NCBI RefSeq assembly: GCF_002304225.1
Contig: NZ_NSLB01000001.1
Span: 558,001 to 622,000, forward strand
Direction of reading: 5' to 3'
Length of the DNA stretch: 64,000 nucleotides
DNA from: Pseudomonas sp. HAR-UPW-AIA-41
GTDB taxonomy: Bacteria; Pseudomonadota; Gammaproteobacteria; Pseudomonadales; Pseudomonadaceae
A program made the translations under genes and the position numbers. The stretch's first letter is position 1, and each line of letters opens with the position of its first letter. The notes under the pieces were generated by a model. It had not been told where the DNA came from. It was given only the letters and a program-made list of their open reading frames with translations, and made no database searches. Positions 1 to 8,102 of the stretch are shown piece by piece.

Positions 1-284
1 ACCCAGTAGTGGTCACCGCTTTTGCAGCGGTTCTTGACGATGCCCATCCAGGGTTTGCCTTGCTTAAGAGTGGTCCACATATGGGCAAACACGGCTGGTG
101 GTACATCGGGATGACGTACCAGATTGTGCGGGGCTCGCATCAGCTCTTCACGGCTATAGCCACTGATCTCGATAAAGGCTTCGTTGCAATAGGTGATCAG
201 ACCTTTTTGATCTGTCGTTGAGATCAGGCGCTGTTGCGCTGGGAAAGTGCGTTCGCGCTGGGTCACGGGCTGGTTATTACGCAT
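1..284 (-). CDS. aer: Aerotaxis receptor Aer, N-terminal part (runs off window)
   Basis: The first 94 residues are visible and begin MRNNQPVTQRE, followed by a PAS core containing TYCNEAFIEISGYSREEL and HNLVRHPDVPP. This is typical of Aer-type PAS chemoreceptors, which bind FAD in the PAS domain and report redox or oxygen status to CheA/CheW at the inner membrane. The membrane, HAMP and signalling domains lie outside the window. The ATG is chosen because it precisely precedes the conserved Aer N-terminus. A sigma-28-type promoter about 55 bases upstream fits a gene of the motility regulon. Identity is from recalled family similarity. Confidence 0.85.
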   Translation of the reverse strand, partial: MRNNQPVTQRERTFPAQQRLISTTDQKGLITYCNEAFIEISGYSREELMRAPHNLVRHPDVPPAVFAHMWTTLKQGKPWMGIVKNRCKSGDHYW

Positions 285-336
285 GGCGGGATCAACTTTC
301 TAATGTGAGTCACTGCTCTTTGGCAGGATTTCTTAT

Positions 337-363
337 TTATCGCCTGGCTGCGTCGTAAGTTTA
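337..363 (-). promoter_or_regulatory. Sigma-28 (FliA)-type promoter of aer
   Basis: On the minus strand TAAA (363-360) is separated by 15 bases from GGCGATAA (344-337). The FliA consensus is TAAA-N15-GCCGATAA, so the -10 has one mismatch and the spacing is exact. It lies about 50 bases upstream of the aer start codon. Sigma-28 control of chemoreceptor genes is well established in Pseudomonas; use of this particular site is inferred. Confidence 0.65.
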
Positions 364-512
364 GTCAGCCGGAACTCGTAAAACGCTGGGCCAGGTGACT
401 GGCCAATGCGTATAGGTATAGACGCTGTTCCTGTATCGCAGAAGGTTGTGTGCTGCTGCTCAGGTATCATGCGCGCCATTGCATAAGAGGCTGCTGGCAG
501 CCGGAGTGGGAA

Positions 513-1561
513 ATGAACAGTCTGTTGCTGCATTGTCGTCCGGGATTCGAGGGTGAGGTCTGTGCCGAGATCAGTGATCTGGCGGCGCGTCATGAAGTGG
601 CGGGCTATGCCCGCAGCAAGCCGAACCAGGCCTATGCCGAGTTCGTCTGCACCGAGCCGGGCGGTGCCGAGCGACTGATGCGCAAGCTGCGGTTCAGCCG
701 TTTGATCTTCATCCGCCAGTGGGCGCGCGGCAGTTTCCTGGCTCTGCCGGAGACCGATCGCATCAGCGTCTTGCAGGAGGCTCTGGCCGATTACCCGCAG
801 GCCGGCAGTCTGTGGCTGGAGGTGTTCGATACCAACGAAGGCAAGGAGCTGTCGGGGTTCTGCAAGAAGTTTGAGGCGCCGCTGCGCAAGGCCCTGAACA
901 AGACCGGCAAGCTGGTGGAAGACCGTCTCAAACCGCGACTGCTGCTGACCTTCAAGAGCGGTCGTGAAGTCTTTCTCGGTCTGGCCGAAGCCGATAACTC
1001 GGCGTTCTGGCCGATGGGCATTCCGCGCCTGAAGTTCCCCCGCGAGGCCCCCAGCCGCTCGACGCTGAAACTGGAGGAGGCCTGGCACCACTTCATCCCG
1101 CGGATGAGTGGGATGCACGCCTGGCGCCGGCGATGACCGCCGTGGATCTGGGGGCGGCCCCCGGCGGCTGGACCTGGCAGCTGGTCAACCGGCATATTCG
1201 GGTGACGGCGGTGGACAACGGACCCATGGCCGAGAGCCTCATGGACTCGGGGCTGGTGGAACATCAGCGGGCTGACGGCTTCACTTTCAAGCCGCGCAAG
1301 CCGGTGAACTGGATGGTCTGCGATATCGTCGAGAAGCCCGCACGGACAGCGGCGATGATCGAGACCTGGCTGGGCGAGGGCTGGTGCCAGGAGGCGGTGG
1401 TCAACCTCAAACTGCCCATGAAGCAGCGTTTCGCCGAGGTGCAGCGCCTGCTGGAGCGTATCGAGGATGGACTGAAGGCGCGTGGCCTCAAGGTCAGCAT
1501 CGGCTGCAAGCAGCTGTACCACGACCGCGAGGAAGTGACCTGCCACCTGCGCCGTTTATAA
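513..1561 (+). pseudogene. rlmM: 23S rRNA C2498 2'-O-methyltransferase RlmM, broken by a one-base frameshift
   Basis: RlmM (YgdE) uses SAM to methylate the ribose of C2498 in 23S rRNA. An intact gene here would code for about 350 residues. The first frame starts at the ATG at 513 (MNSLLLHCRPGFEGE, with RBS GGAG at 503-506) and reads normally to HFIPR near 1102. It then runs into an unrelated tail and stops at 1134-1136. The +1 frame continues the protein with [23 protein letters not shown], which contains the SAM-binding motif, and ends at 1561. Adding one base near 1099-1104 restores a single full-length frame. All SAM-binding residues are therefore cut off from the N-terminal RNA-binding half. 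This could be a true loss-of-function mutation or a sequencing error. Confidence 0.85.
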
Positions 1562-1579
1562 CGACGCAGGCAGCCATGC

Positions 1580-3127
1580 TTAGCGCGTTGCCAGCGGGGC
1601 GTTGAGCGGCAGCAGGGCGGGTAGCTCGACTTCGCCCTGCAGGGCTACCGCGCGCGGGCTCCATGAGCTGTTGAACAGGTACTGACCGCTGAAACCGCTG
1701 AACTGCAGGCCCAGCACGTCTCCGGGCTCTAGTGCCGCGCTGACACTGGTCAGCTGCAGCTCGCTGCGTTGCCCCAGCGGCGTGACCTGCTCATTGAGCG
1801 TCTCGATCCGGCCATCGGCCCGCTTCACCGCCATGGCGGCAAACACCTGTTCTCGTTCATGGCTGCCCTGCAGGGTCAGGCGGGTGCTGCCCAGCAGGGC
1901 GCTGGGTTGCTCGATGGTGCGCAGCGGTACGAACTGGCTGGGGCTGAGCAGGCCGCTGGTCAGCGGTCGTACTTCGGTCAGCGGCAGTGCCACGCGCTCA
2001 CCGGCGGATGGCAGCGCGTTCAGCGCCAGACCCTGGTCCAGATTCAGGCTCACGCACAGCTCCGGCACGCTGGCTGCCACGCCCGGGCGGCCACGCAGTT
2101 TCTCCTCGTACCAGGCAACGATGGCCTGGTAGTAGTTGATGGCCCGTTCCCCGCAGTGCAGCACCGGCTCGTTGTTGAAGGGCGGCAGGCCACTCCAGGT
2201 CTGTGTCGGCGGCGGCAGGATATGCCCGGCCTGCATGCCGAGCAGGCGCACGTCGCGCTGGCCCTGCTGCAGGCAGTCACGAATCTTGAGGCTCTGGTCG
2301 AGGGGGAACAGGGTGTCGCGCATGCCCTGAATCAGCAGGGCGTCGGCCTGCGGGCGCTGCCCACGGTCACAGTAACTGGTCAGGCTGTGTGCCTTGAGCT
2401 CGGCTTGCACCTCGGGACGCATGGTGCCGTCGGCGGTGCGCAGGTAGGGCGCCTGGACGAACTTGCCGAGGTCGTAGCCGGTGGCCAGACCGAGGCCGAG
2501 CAGCACGCCGCCCCAGCCGATCTTCAGGTCGCCCTGCGGGGCCAGGGCATCGGCCAGGTCGTACCAGGTGGCAATGGGCACCAGCGCGTCGATGCGTGAG
2601 TCCTCGGCAGAGGCGAGCAACTGCACGGCGCCGCCATAGCTTTCGCCGAGCATGCCGACGCGTGGATCGCCGGGGGCGTCCATCTGCAGACGTGGCAGGT
2701 GGCTGGCTGACCAGTCGATGACCGCCAGGGCGTCCTGCACCTCGTAGCGCGGGTCCATCATTTCGATGTCGCCCTCGCTGCCGCCCCAGCCGCGCTGGTC
2801 GTAGCTGACCACCCAGTAGCCGGCTCGCCAGGCGGTCAGCGCCGCGCGGCCGGACATCATCTGGGTGCCGTAGAAACCATTCGGCCCGGTGACCCGCCAG
2901 CCGCCCCAGCCATGGGTGTGTACCACCAGCGGCGCCTGTTCGCCGGCCTTGAGAGCAGGCTGGAACACGGTGGCGGAGAGGCGCGTGCCATCACGACCGG
3001 TGATCACCGTTTCGAAATGGGTGGCCGGCAGGTCGCGCTCGGCGCTCTGGCTGTAGTCGGGCAGTTGCTCGCGGGCGGCGCAGCCGGCCAGCAGCAGGCT
3101 GGCGGCGCAAAGGGTGATCAGGCGCAT
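1580..3127 (-). CDS. Alpha/beta-hydrolase lipoprotein, X-Pro dipeptidyl-peptidase (S15)-like
   Basis: This is a 515-residue predicted lipoprotein. The N-terminus [16 protein letters not shown] is a signal peptide with lipobox LAGC (Cys16). The hydrolase domain follows: oxyanion-hole region HTHGWGG near residue 70, [10 protein letters not shown] near 108, nucleophile elbow GESYGG with Ser163, and a candidate His in GHILPPP. The C-terminal third is beta-rich, like the jelly-roll domain of X-Pro dipeptidyl peptidases and cocaine-esterase relatives. Substrate cannot be read from sequence; a peptide or ester in the periplasm is likely. The start at 3127 is chosen because the lipoprotein signal begins there, although the frame is open about 115 codons further upstream into tusA. 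It is divergent from tusA. Confidence 0.75.
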   Translation of the reverse strand: MRLITLCAASLLLAGCAAREQLPDYSQSAERDLPATHFETVITGRDGTRLSATVFQPALKAGEQAPLVVHTHGWGGWRVTGPNGFYGTQMMSGRAALTAWRAGYWVVSYDQRGWGGSEGDIEMMDPRYEVQDALAVIDWSASHLPRLQMDAPGDPRVGMLGESYGGAVQLLASAEDSRIDALVPIATWYDLADALAPQGDLKIGWGGVLLGLGLATGYDLGKFVQAPYLRTADGTMRPEVQAELKAHSLTSYCDRGQRPQADALLIQGMRDTLFPLDQSLKIRDCLQQGQRDVRLLGMQAGHILPPPTQTWSGLPPFNNEPVLHCGERAINYYQAIVAWYEEKLRGRPGVAASVPELCVSLNLDQGLALNALPSAGERVALPLTEVRPLTSGLLSPSQFVPLRTIEQPSALLGSTRLTLQGSHEREQVFAAMAVKRADGRIETLNEQVTPLGQRSELQLTSVSAALEPGDVLGLQFSGFSGQYLFNSSWSPRAVALQGEVELPALLPLNAPLATR

Positions 3128-3266
3128 GGTGTTTTCTTGTTCGGGTCGCGGTGGGCGCAGCTTGCCCGAGGCTCCCGGCACAAGCCGCCCATCCAAGGTT
3201 GTGTGGTCAGAGGTGACCCTGTGCGCGCGATCGGCGAGAATGCTTGCCTGTCTTCGGAGGTTGCTG

Positions 3267-3506
3267 ATGTCCCTGCAAGCTGACTCGATTCTCGATGCCA
3301 CCGGCCTCAATTGCCCTGAGCCGGTGATGATGCTGCACAACAAGGTGCGTGACCTGGCCCCCGGCGGCCTGCTCAAGGTTATCGCCACCGATCCCTCGAC
3401 TCGCCGCGATATTCCCAAGTTCTGCATGTTTCTCGGCCACGAACTGATCGAGCAGAGTGAGTCGAAGGGCACCTACCTGTACTGGATCCGCAAAAAGGCC
3501 GAGTAA
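3267..3506 (+). CDS. tusA: Sulfurtransferase TusA
   Basis: This 79-residue protein carries the signature CPEP at Cys16, the persulfide-carrying cysteine of TusA. TusA accepts sulfur from IscS and relays it through TusBCDE to MnmA for 2-thiolation of wobble uridine in tRNA; it also feeds sulfur to molybdopterin synthesis. Length matches the family (about 80 residues). The start at 3267 follows RBS GGAGG (3256-3260) and gives the standard N-terminus [10 protein letters not shown]. The next gene begins 3 bases after its stop, so the two are probably co-transcribed. Confidence 0.9.
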   Translation: MSLQADSILDATGLNCPEPVMMLHNKVRDLAPGGLLKVIATDPSTRRDIPKFCMFLGHELIEQSESKGTYLYWIRKKAE

Positions 3507-3509
3507 GCC

Positions 3510-3962
3510 ATGCCTTACTATTTCGCCTATGGCTCAAACATGAACCCGGCGCGCATGCGCAGCCGTGGCCTGCTGTTTGACGAAGCGCTGGCAGGGCAGC
3601 TGTCTGGTTTTGCTCTGTGCTTCAACAAACGCGCCCATGACCGTCCGGGGCGTTCATACGCCAATATCCGCTACCAGCGTGATGGTGTGGTCGAAGGGGT
3701 TCTCTACCGGCTGAGCCATGCCGATGAAATCCGCAAGATGGACCCTTTCGAGGGCACCCCCGTCTTTTACAGCCGCGAACGTATGCCCGTGCTGACTGCG
3801 CGGGGCGTGATCGCGGCTTGGGTCTATGTGGCCAATCCGGCCATGCGCGAAGAGGGGCTTTGGCCCACCAGAGCCTACCTCGAGCATCTGCTGGCCGGGC
3901 GTGAGTTTCTCAGTGAGGCATACTGGCAGGCATTAGCCGCGGTTCCGGCGCATCACGACTGA
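3510..3962 (+). CDS. Gamma-glutamylcyclotransferase-like (AIG2/GGCT fold) protein
   Basis: This 150-residue protein has the GGCT-fold signature YFAYGSNMN at residues 4-12 and a candidate catalytic acid Glu81 in DPFEGTPVFYSRE. Family members cyclise gamma-glutamyl-amino acids to 5-oxoproline or cleave gamma-glutamyl amines, so a role in glutathione or gamma-glutamyl-peptide turnover is plausible. The exact substrate cannot be assigned. It follows tusA with a 3-base gap and its 3' end overlaps the convergent MATE gene by 10 bases, leaving no room for a separate terminator. Confidence 0.75.
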   Translation: MPYYFAYGSNMNPARMRSRGLLFDEALAGQLSGFALCFNKRAHDRPGRSYANIRYQRDGVVEGVLYRLSHADEIRKMDPFEGTPVFYSRERMPVLTARGVIAAWVYVANPAMREEGLWPTRAYLEHLLAGREFLSEAYWQALAAVPAHHD

Positions 3963-5338
3963 GCGCCGGCTGCGCGGATATGCCGTCTGGCACTACGGGC
4001 CAGGCGAATGCCCAGCAGCAGGGCCGCGCAGCTCAGACCGACCACCAGCCCCTGCCACAACCCCCGCGGGCCGCTCGGCTCGCCCAGCCAGTCGGTCAGG
4101 CCCAGGCTGTAACCCACCGGCAGGCCAATGCCCCAGTACGCCAGCAGGGTAATCAGCATGGTTACGCGGGTGTCTTGATAGCCGCGCAGGGCGCCGGCGG
4201 CAGTGACCTGGATGGCATCGGAAAACTGGAAGAACGCCGAGTAGATCAGAAGCGAGCCGGCCACCCCGATCACGGCCAGGTCCGGGGTGTAGATTTCGGC
4301 GATATCCGTGCGCAGCCAGAGCATGCCGCTGGCCGACAGGCAGGCATACGCCAGGGCGGTGGCCATGGCCACGCCGGCGGCAAAACGTGCTTCGCGCGGT
4401 TCGCGGCGCCCCAGCGCCTGACCCACCCGCACGGTGGCGGCCATGCCCAGCGAGTAGGGGATCATGAACACCATGGAACTGAAGTTCAGCGCAATCTGAT
4501 GGCCCGCCACCACGGTGGCGCCGAGCCCGCCAATCAGCAGGGCAATCACCGAGAAGATGCTGGCTTCGGCAAAGATCGACACCCCGATCGGCAGGCCGAC
4601 GCTGAGCAGACGACGGATCACCGAGCCCTGCGGCCAGTCGAAACGCCGCAGCAGTCCGCTGGCCTGGTAATAGGGCGCCCAGGCTACCCAGATCAGCATG
4701 CCCAGCAGCATGGCAACCATCACCAGCGCGGTGGCCCAGCCACAACCCACGCCGCCCATGGCCGGCAGGCCGAGCTTGCCGTAGATGAAGATGTAGTTCA
4801 GCGGGATGTTCAGCAGCAGTCCCAGCAGCCCCAGCACCATGGTCGGGCGGGTATGGCCAAGGCCGTCGCTGAAACAACGCAGCACGTGGTACAGCGCCAC
4901 CGCGGGGAAACCGCAGGCCACTGCGCGCAGGTAGCCCATGGCGGGCTCGATCAGCGAATCATCGACCTGCATCCAGTGCAGCACCGGTTCGGCATTCCAC
5001 AGGGCGACAGCGCACAGCAGGCCTACAGCCAGAGCCAGCCACAGGGCCTGGCGCACCAGCGGGCCGATCTCGCTGTGGTTGCCTGCACCAAAGCGTTGCG
5101 CCACCTTGGGTGTGGTGGCCAGCAGCACGCCGGTCATCAGCAGGAAAACCGGCACCCACAGCGAGTTGCCCAGCGCGACCGCGGCCAGATCGCGCGGGCT
5201 GACGCGGCCAGCCATCACGGTATCGACAAAGCCCATGGCGGTATGCGCCAGCTGGGCAATGATGATCGGGACGGCGAGGGCCAGCAGGGCGCGCAGCTCG
5301 GTGCGGATGCGCTGCAGGCGGGGGGCAAAGGAGGACAC
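3953..5338 (-). CDS. pmpM: MATE-family multidrug efflux protein (NorM/PmpM type)
   Basis: A 461-residue inner-membrane protein with about 12 hydrophobic segments in two similar halves, as in MATE transporters. Typical features are [22 protein letters not shown] at the N-terminus, [14 protein letters not shown] in loop 1-2, and [16 protein letters not shown] opening the second half. Members export cationic drugs such as fluoroquinolones and quaternary ammonium compounds using Na+ or H+; PmpM of P. aeruginosa is H+-coupled. Which ion this one uses is not visible. It is convergent with the GGCT gene and divergent from pdxB. Confidence 0.85.
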   Translation of the reverse strand: MSSFAPRLQRIRTELRALLALAVPIIIAQLAHTAMGFVDTVMAGRVSPRDLAAVALGNSLWVPVFLLMTGVLLATTPKVAQRFGAGNHSEIGPLVRQALWLALAVGLLCAVALWNAEPVLHWMQVDDSLIEPAMGYLRAVACGFPAVALYHVLRCFSDGLGHTRPTMVLGLLGLLLNIPLNYIFIYGKLGLPAMGGVGCGWATALVMVAMLLGMLIWVAWAPYYQASGLLRRFDWPQGSVIRRLLSVGLPIGVSIFAEASIFSVIALLIGGLGATVVAGHQIALNFSSMVFMIPYSLGMAATVRVGQALGRREPREARFAAGVAMATALAYACLSASGMLWLRTDIAEIYTPDLAVIGVAGSLLIYSAFFQFSDAIQVTAAGALRGYQDTRVTMLITLLAYWGIGLPVGYSLGLTDWLGEPSGPRGLWQGLVVGLSCAALLLGIRLARSARRHIRAAGAQS

Positions 5339-5453
5339 GCGGCTTCAACCTGACAAGGAAAAGCGGCCTAGTCTACGCCCTGACGCACCGGTCAGAAAAG
5401 CCGCGGCGGGTCGCGATGACGTAGAATGCGCGGCATTGATGGGAGAGGGCGCC

Positions 5454-6596
5454 ATGCTGCTAGTTGCCGACGAAAACATTCCACTGCTCGACGAGTTCTT
5501 TGCCGACTTCGGTGAAATCCGCCGCTACCCGGGGCGCAGTATCAGTGCCGAGCAGGTGCGAGATGCCGACGCGCTGCTGGTGCGCTCGGTGACCCGGGTG
5601 GACGAGGCCCTGCTGGCCGGCAGCCGGGTGCGCTTTGTCGGCACCTGTACCATCGGCACCGACCATCTGGATCTGGCCTATTTCGCCAGTGCTGGTATCC
5701 ATTGGGCCAGTGCGCCGGGCTGCAACGCGCGCGGTGTGGTGGATTACGTGCTCGGCAGCCTGCTGGCGCTGGCCCAGCAGACCGGCCGGCGCCTGGATCA
5801 GCTGGTCTACGGGGTGGTGGGCGCCGGCCAGGTGGGCAGTCGCCTGGTTCGCGTGCTGCAGGGGCTGGGCTGGCAGGTGCGGGTGTGCGATCCGCCACGC
5901 CAGGCGGCCGAAGGCGGCGATTTCGTCGAGCTGGCGCAGATTCTCGGCGAATGCGATGTGATCAGCCTGCACACGCCGCTGACCCGCGAGGGTGCCCATC
6001 CGACCCATCACCTGATCGGCGCCGCGCAATTGCAGGCGCTCAAGCCTGGCGCCTGGCTGATCAATGCCAGCCGCGGGGCGGTGGTGGATAACGCAGCCCT
6101 GCGGGCGCATCTGGAGGCGGATGCCGAGCTGGAAGTGGTGCTGGATGTGTGGGAGGGCGAGCCGCAGGTGGATGTCGAGCTGGCAGCCCTTTGCCAGCTG
6201 GCCACCCCGCATATCGCCGGCTACAGCCTGGACGGCAAGCTGCGTGGCACGGCGATGATCTATGAGGCGTTCTGCGCTTTTCTCGGACAGGTGCCGCAGC
6301 GCCATCTCAGCGACTTGCTGCCTGCGCCCTGGCTGAGTGAGTTGCAGGTAACGCCCGAGGCATCGCCGGAGTGGCTGCTGGCTCAGGTGTGCCGCGCCGT
6401 CTACGACCCGCGCTTGGATGACGCCAACTTCCTGCGTTCGTTACAGGGCGATGCCGCCACGCGGCGTGCTGCGTTCGATCAGCTGCGCAAGCACTATCCC
6501 TACCGACGCGAGATCGACGGGCTGAGGGTCAGGCTGCAGGGGGACAATCCGGCCCAGAGCGCACTACTGCGCGCCTTGGGGGTGCAACTGGTGTAA
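5454..6596 (+). CDS. pdxB: Erythronate-4-phosphate dehydrogenase PdxB
   Basis: PdxB oxidises 4-phospho-D-erythronate in the DXP-dependent pyridoxal 5'-phosphate pathway. The 380-residue length equals that of P. aeruginosa PdxB as I recall it. The 2-hydroxyacid dehydrogenase architecture is complete: NAD-binding motif [10 protein letters not shown] at 121-130, and catalytic Arg207 (NASRGAV), Glu236 (WEGEP) and His253 (TPHIAGYS). The C-terminal PdxB-specific dimerisation domain is also present. The start at 5454 follows RBS GGGAGAGGG; an in-frame ATG at 5439 would place that RBS inside the gene and is less likely. A -10-like TAGAAT sits about 30 bases upstream. Confidence 0.95.
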   Translation: MLLVADENIPLLDEFFADFGEIRRYPGRSISAEQVRDADALLVRSVTRVDEALLAGSRVRFVGTCTIGTDHLDLAYFASAGIHWASAPGCNARGVVDYVLGSLLALAQQTGRRLDQLVYGVVGAGQVGSRLVRVLQGLGWQVRVCDPPRQAAEGGDFVELAQILGECDVISLHTPLTREGAHPTHHLIGAAQLQALKPGAWLINASRGAVVDNAALRAHLEADAELEVVLDVWEGEPQVDVELAALCQLATPHIAGYSLDGKLRGTAMIYEAFCAFLGQVPQRHLSDLLPAPWLSELQVTPEASPEWLLAQVCRAVYDPRLDDANFLRSLQGDAATRRAAFDQLRKHYPYRREIDGLRVRLQGDNPAQSALLRALGVQLV

Positions 6597-6776
6597 TCAG
6601 CCGCGCTTGGCAGTGGCGAGGCTGCAGTTGTCCAGCTCGCGGCAAGCCAGCTGGACCATGGCTTCGGTGATGGGGACTTCGCGGCCCTGAGCATCGATGA
6701 TGCTGCCGCCCAGTGCCTGATTGGCGGCTGGGGCAGTGAAACGAGGGGCCTGCTGGACGTTGTTCTGTGCTTGCAT
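6597..6776 (-). CDS. Conserved-looking 59-residue protein of unknown function
   Basis: A short frame encodes 59 residues: an N-terminal Gln/Ala/Pro-rich segment (MQAQNNVQQAPRF), then GGSIIDAQGREVPITEAMVQLACRELDNC ending in a Lys/Arg-rich tail. It has a good RBS (GAGGAAG, 7-8 bases before ATG) and ends 1 base after the pdxB stop, on the opposite strand. The IIDxxGREVPIT and AMVQLACREL segments look like a strand pair plus a helix, with two cysteines. There is no signal peptide or membrane segment. I do not recognise the family firmly; small cytoplasmic proteins of this style occur in many pseudomonads. A Pho-box-like promoter precedes it, so phosphate starvation may induce it. Coding status is supported by RBS, promoter and non-random composition, not by homology. 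Confidence 0.6.
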   Translation of the reverse strand: MQAQNNVQQAPRFTAPAANQALGGSIIDAQGREVPITEAMVQLACRELDNCSLATAKRG

Positions 6777-6804
6777 GGTGACTTCCTCATCAGGGTGTGC
6801 TGGC

Positions 6805-6838
6805 AGTCTAGGTCGTGGTCATGACTGCTCTGTGACAG
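6805..6838 (-). promoter_or_regulatory. Pho-box-like promoter of the 59-residue gene
   Basis: On the minus strand CTGTCAC (6838-6832), AGAG and CAGTCAT (6827-6821) form two 7-base half-sites at an 11-base period. They match the PhoB consensus CTGTCAT-N4-CTGTCA(T/C) at 13 of 14 positions. TAGACT (6810-6805), a plausible -10, begins exactly 10 bases after the second half-site, as in PhoB-activated promoters that lack a -35. The start codon is about 29 bases further on. Confidence 0.5.
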
Positions 6839-6932
6839 TGTCGGCAACTGGCCGGAAGGTTCAGGCTAGCCGGCTTTTTCTCCGGCGCACGGTTATTCAT
6901 CGGCGCCGAATGGTTAGGTGTGAGGTGTATGC

Positions 6933-8066
6933 ATGACGGCATTCAGGCTGGGCTTGATCATCAATCCGCTGGCCGGGCTGGGCGGCCCGGCAGCCCTCAA
7001 GGGCAGCGATGGCATGGCCGCCGAAGCTCTGGCTCGCGGCAGCGAACCGCGTGCCAGCGAGCGCACCCGGCTGGCGTTGCAGTGCCTGCTGCCACTGCGT
7101 GAGCGCCTGCAGTTCCTCTCCTTTCCCGGCGCCATGGGCGCCGACCTGCTGCACGAACTTGGTTTCGCCCATCAGGTACTGGGAAGCCTCAGTGACGCGG
7201 CGACCAGCGCGGAAGACACAAAAGAGGCGGTGCAACAGCTGCAGGCTGCCGGTTGTGGGCTGATCCTTTTTGCCGGCGGTGACGGCACCGCGCGCGATGT
7301 GTGCAGTGTGGTGCAGGAAGGCCAGCCGGTACTGGGTATTCCGGCGGGTGTGAAGATCCACTCCGGGGTCTATGCCATCAGCCCGCGCGCTGCCGGTGAG
7401 CTGGCCGCGCGCCTGGTGGAAGGCGGTCTGGTGCGCCTGGCCTGCGGTGAGGTGCGCGATCTTGACGAGGCGGCGCTGCGCGAGGGGCGGGTGGCCGCGC
7501 GCTGGTACGGCGAGCTGACGGTGCCGGAAGAGGGCCACTTCATGCAGCAGACCAAGCAGGCCGGCATGGAGTCCGAGGAACTGGTGCTGCTGGAGCTGGC
7601 CGACTGGCTGCAGGACAGCATGGAGGACGGTGTGCGCTACGTGTTTGGCCCCGGCTCGACCCTGCACGGTCTGGCGCATAACCTGGGGCTGGAGACCACG
7701 CTGCTGGGCGTGGATGTGATCGAGAACGGCCGGGTGCTGGCCCATGATGTCACCGAGGCGCAGCTGTTCGAGCTGGTCGACGGCTATCCGAGCCGGCTGC
7801 TTGTCACCGCCATCGGCGGTCAGGGCCATATCCTCGGGCGCGGCAACCAGCAGATCAGTCCGCGGGTGTTGCGTGCCATCGGCCTGGATCACCTGCGGGT
7901 GGTGGCCACCAAGCGCAAGCTGGGCACCCTGCAGGGGCGGCCGCTGCTGGTCGATAGCGGCGATCCGCAACTGGATGACAGTTTCCCCGCGGCGGTGCGG
8001 GTATGGGCCGGGTACAAGGAAGAGCTGCTCTATCCACTCGGCTGGCAGCATGAGGACGCGACATAG
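6933..8066 (+). CDS. ATP-NAD kinase family protein (COG3199-like)
   Basis: A 377-residue cytoplasmic protein with the NAD-kinase/diacylglycerol-kinase-fold motif GGDGTARD at residues 115-122, preceded by LIINPLAGLGGP at the N-terminus. GIPAGVKIHSGVYA follows, as in the ATP-NAD kinase-like family distinct from the housekeeping NadK. Members are predicted to phosphorylate NAD(H) or a related small molecule with ATP, but few have been tested. The start ATG at 6933 begins MTAFRLGLIINP, matching the family. The next gene, an ABC exporter, follows after 36 bases and may be co-transcribed. Confidence 0.75.
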   Translation: MTAFRLGLIINPLAGLGGPAALKGSDGMAAEALARGSEPRASERTRLALQCLLPLRERLQFLSFPGAMGADLLHELGFAHQVLGSLSDAATSAEDTKEAVQQLQAAGCGLILFAGGDGTARDVCSVVQEGQPVLGIPAGVKIHSGVYAISPRAAGELAARLVEGGLVRLACGEVRDLDEAALREGRVAARWYGELTVPEEGHFMQQTKQAGMESEELVLLELADWLQDSMEDGVRYVFGPGSTLHGLAHNLGLETTLLGVDVIENGRVLAHDVTEAQLFELVDGYPSRLLVTAIGGQGHILGRGNQQISPRVLRAIGLDHLRVVATKRKLGTLQGRPLLVDSGDPQLDDSFPAAVRVWAGYKEELLYPLGWQHEDAT

Positions 8067-8102
8067 GGCAAGCTGCCCATCTGCATTGAGGGAGGTGTTG
8101 TC

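Noticed and set aside
1099..1136. Programmed ribosomal frameshift in rlmM
   Set aside because: No slippery heptamer or downstream stimulatory structure is evident and RlmM is not known to use frameshifting; mutation or sequencing error is simpler.
3980..5353. 457-codon open frame opposite the MATE gene
   Set aside because: Gln/His/Gly-rich translation without domains; the minus strand encodes a clear 12-helix transporter.
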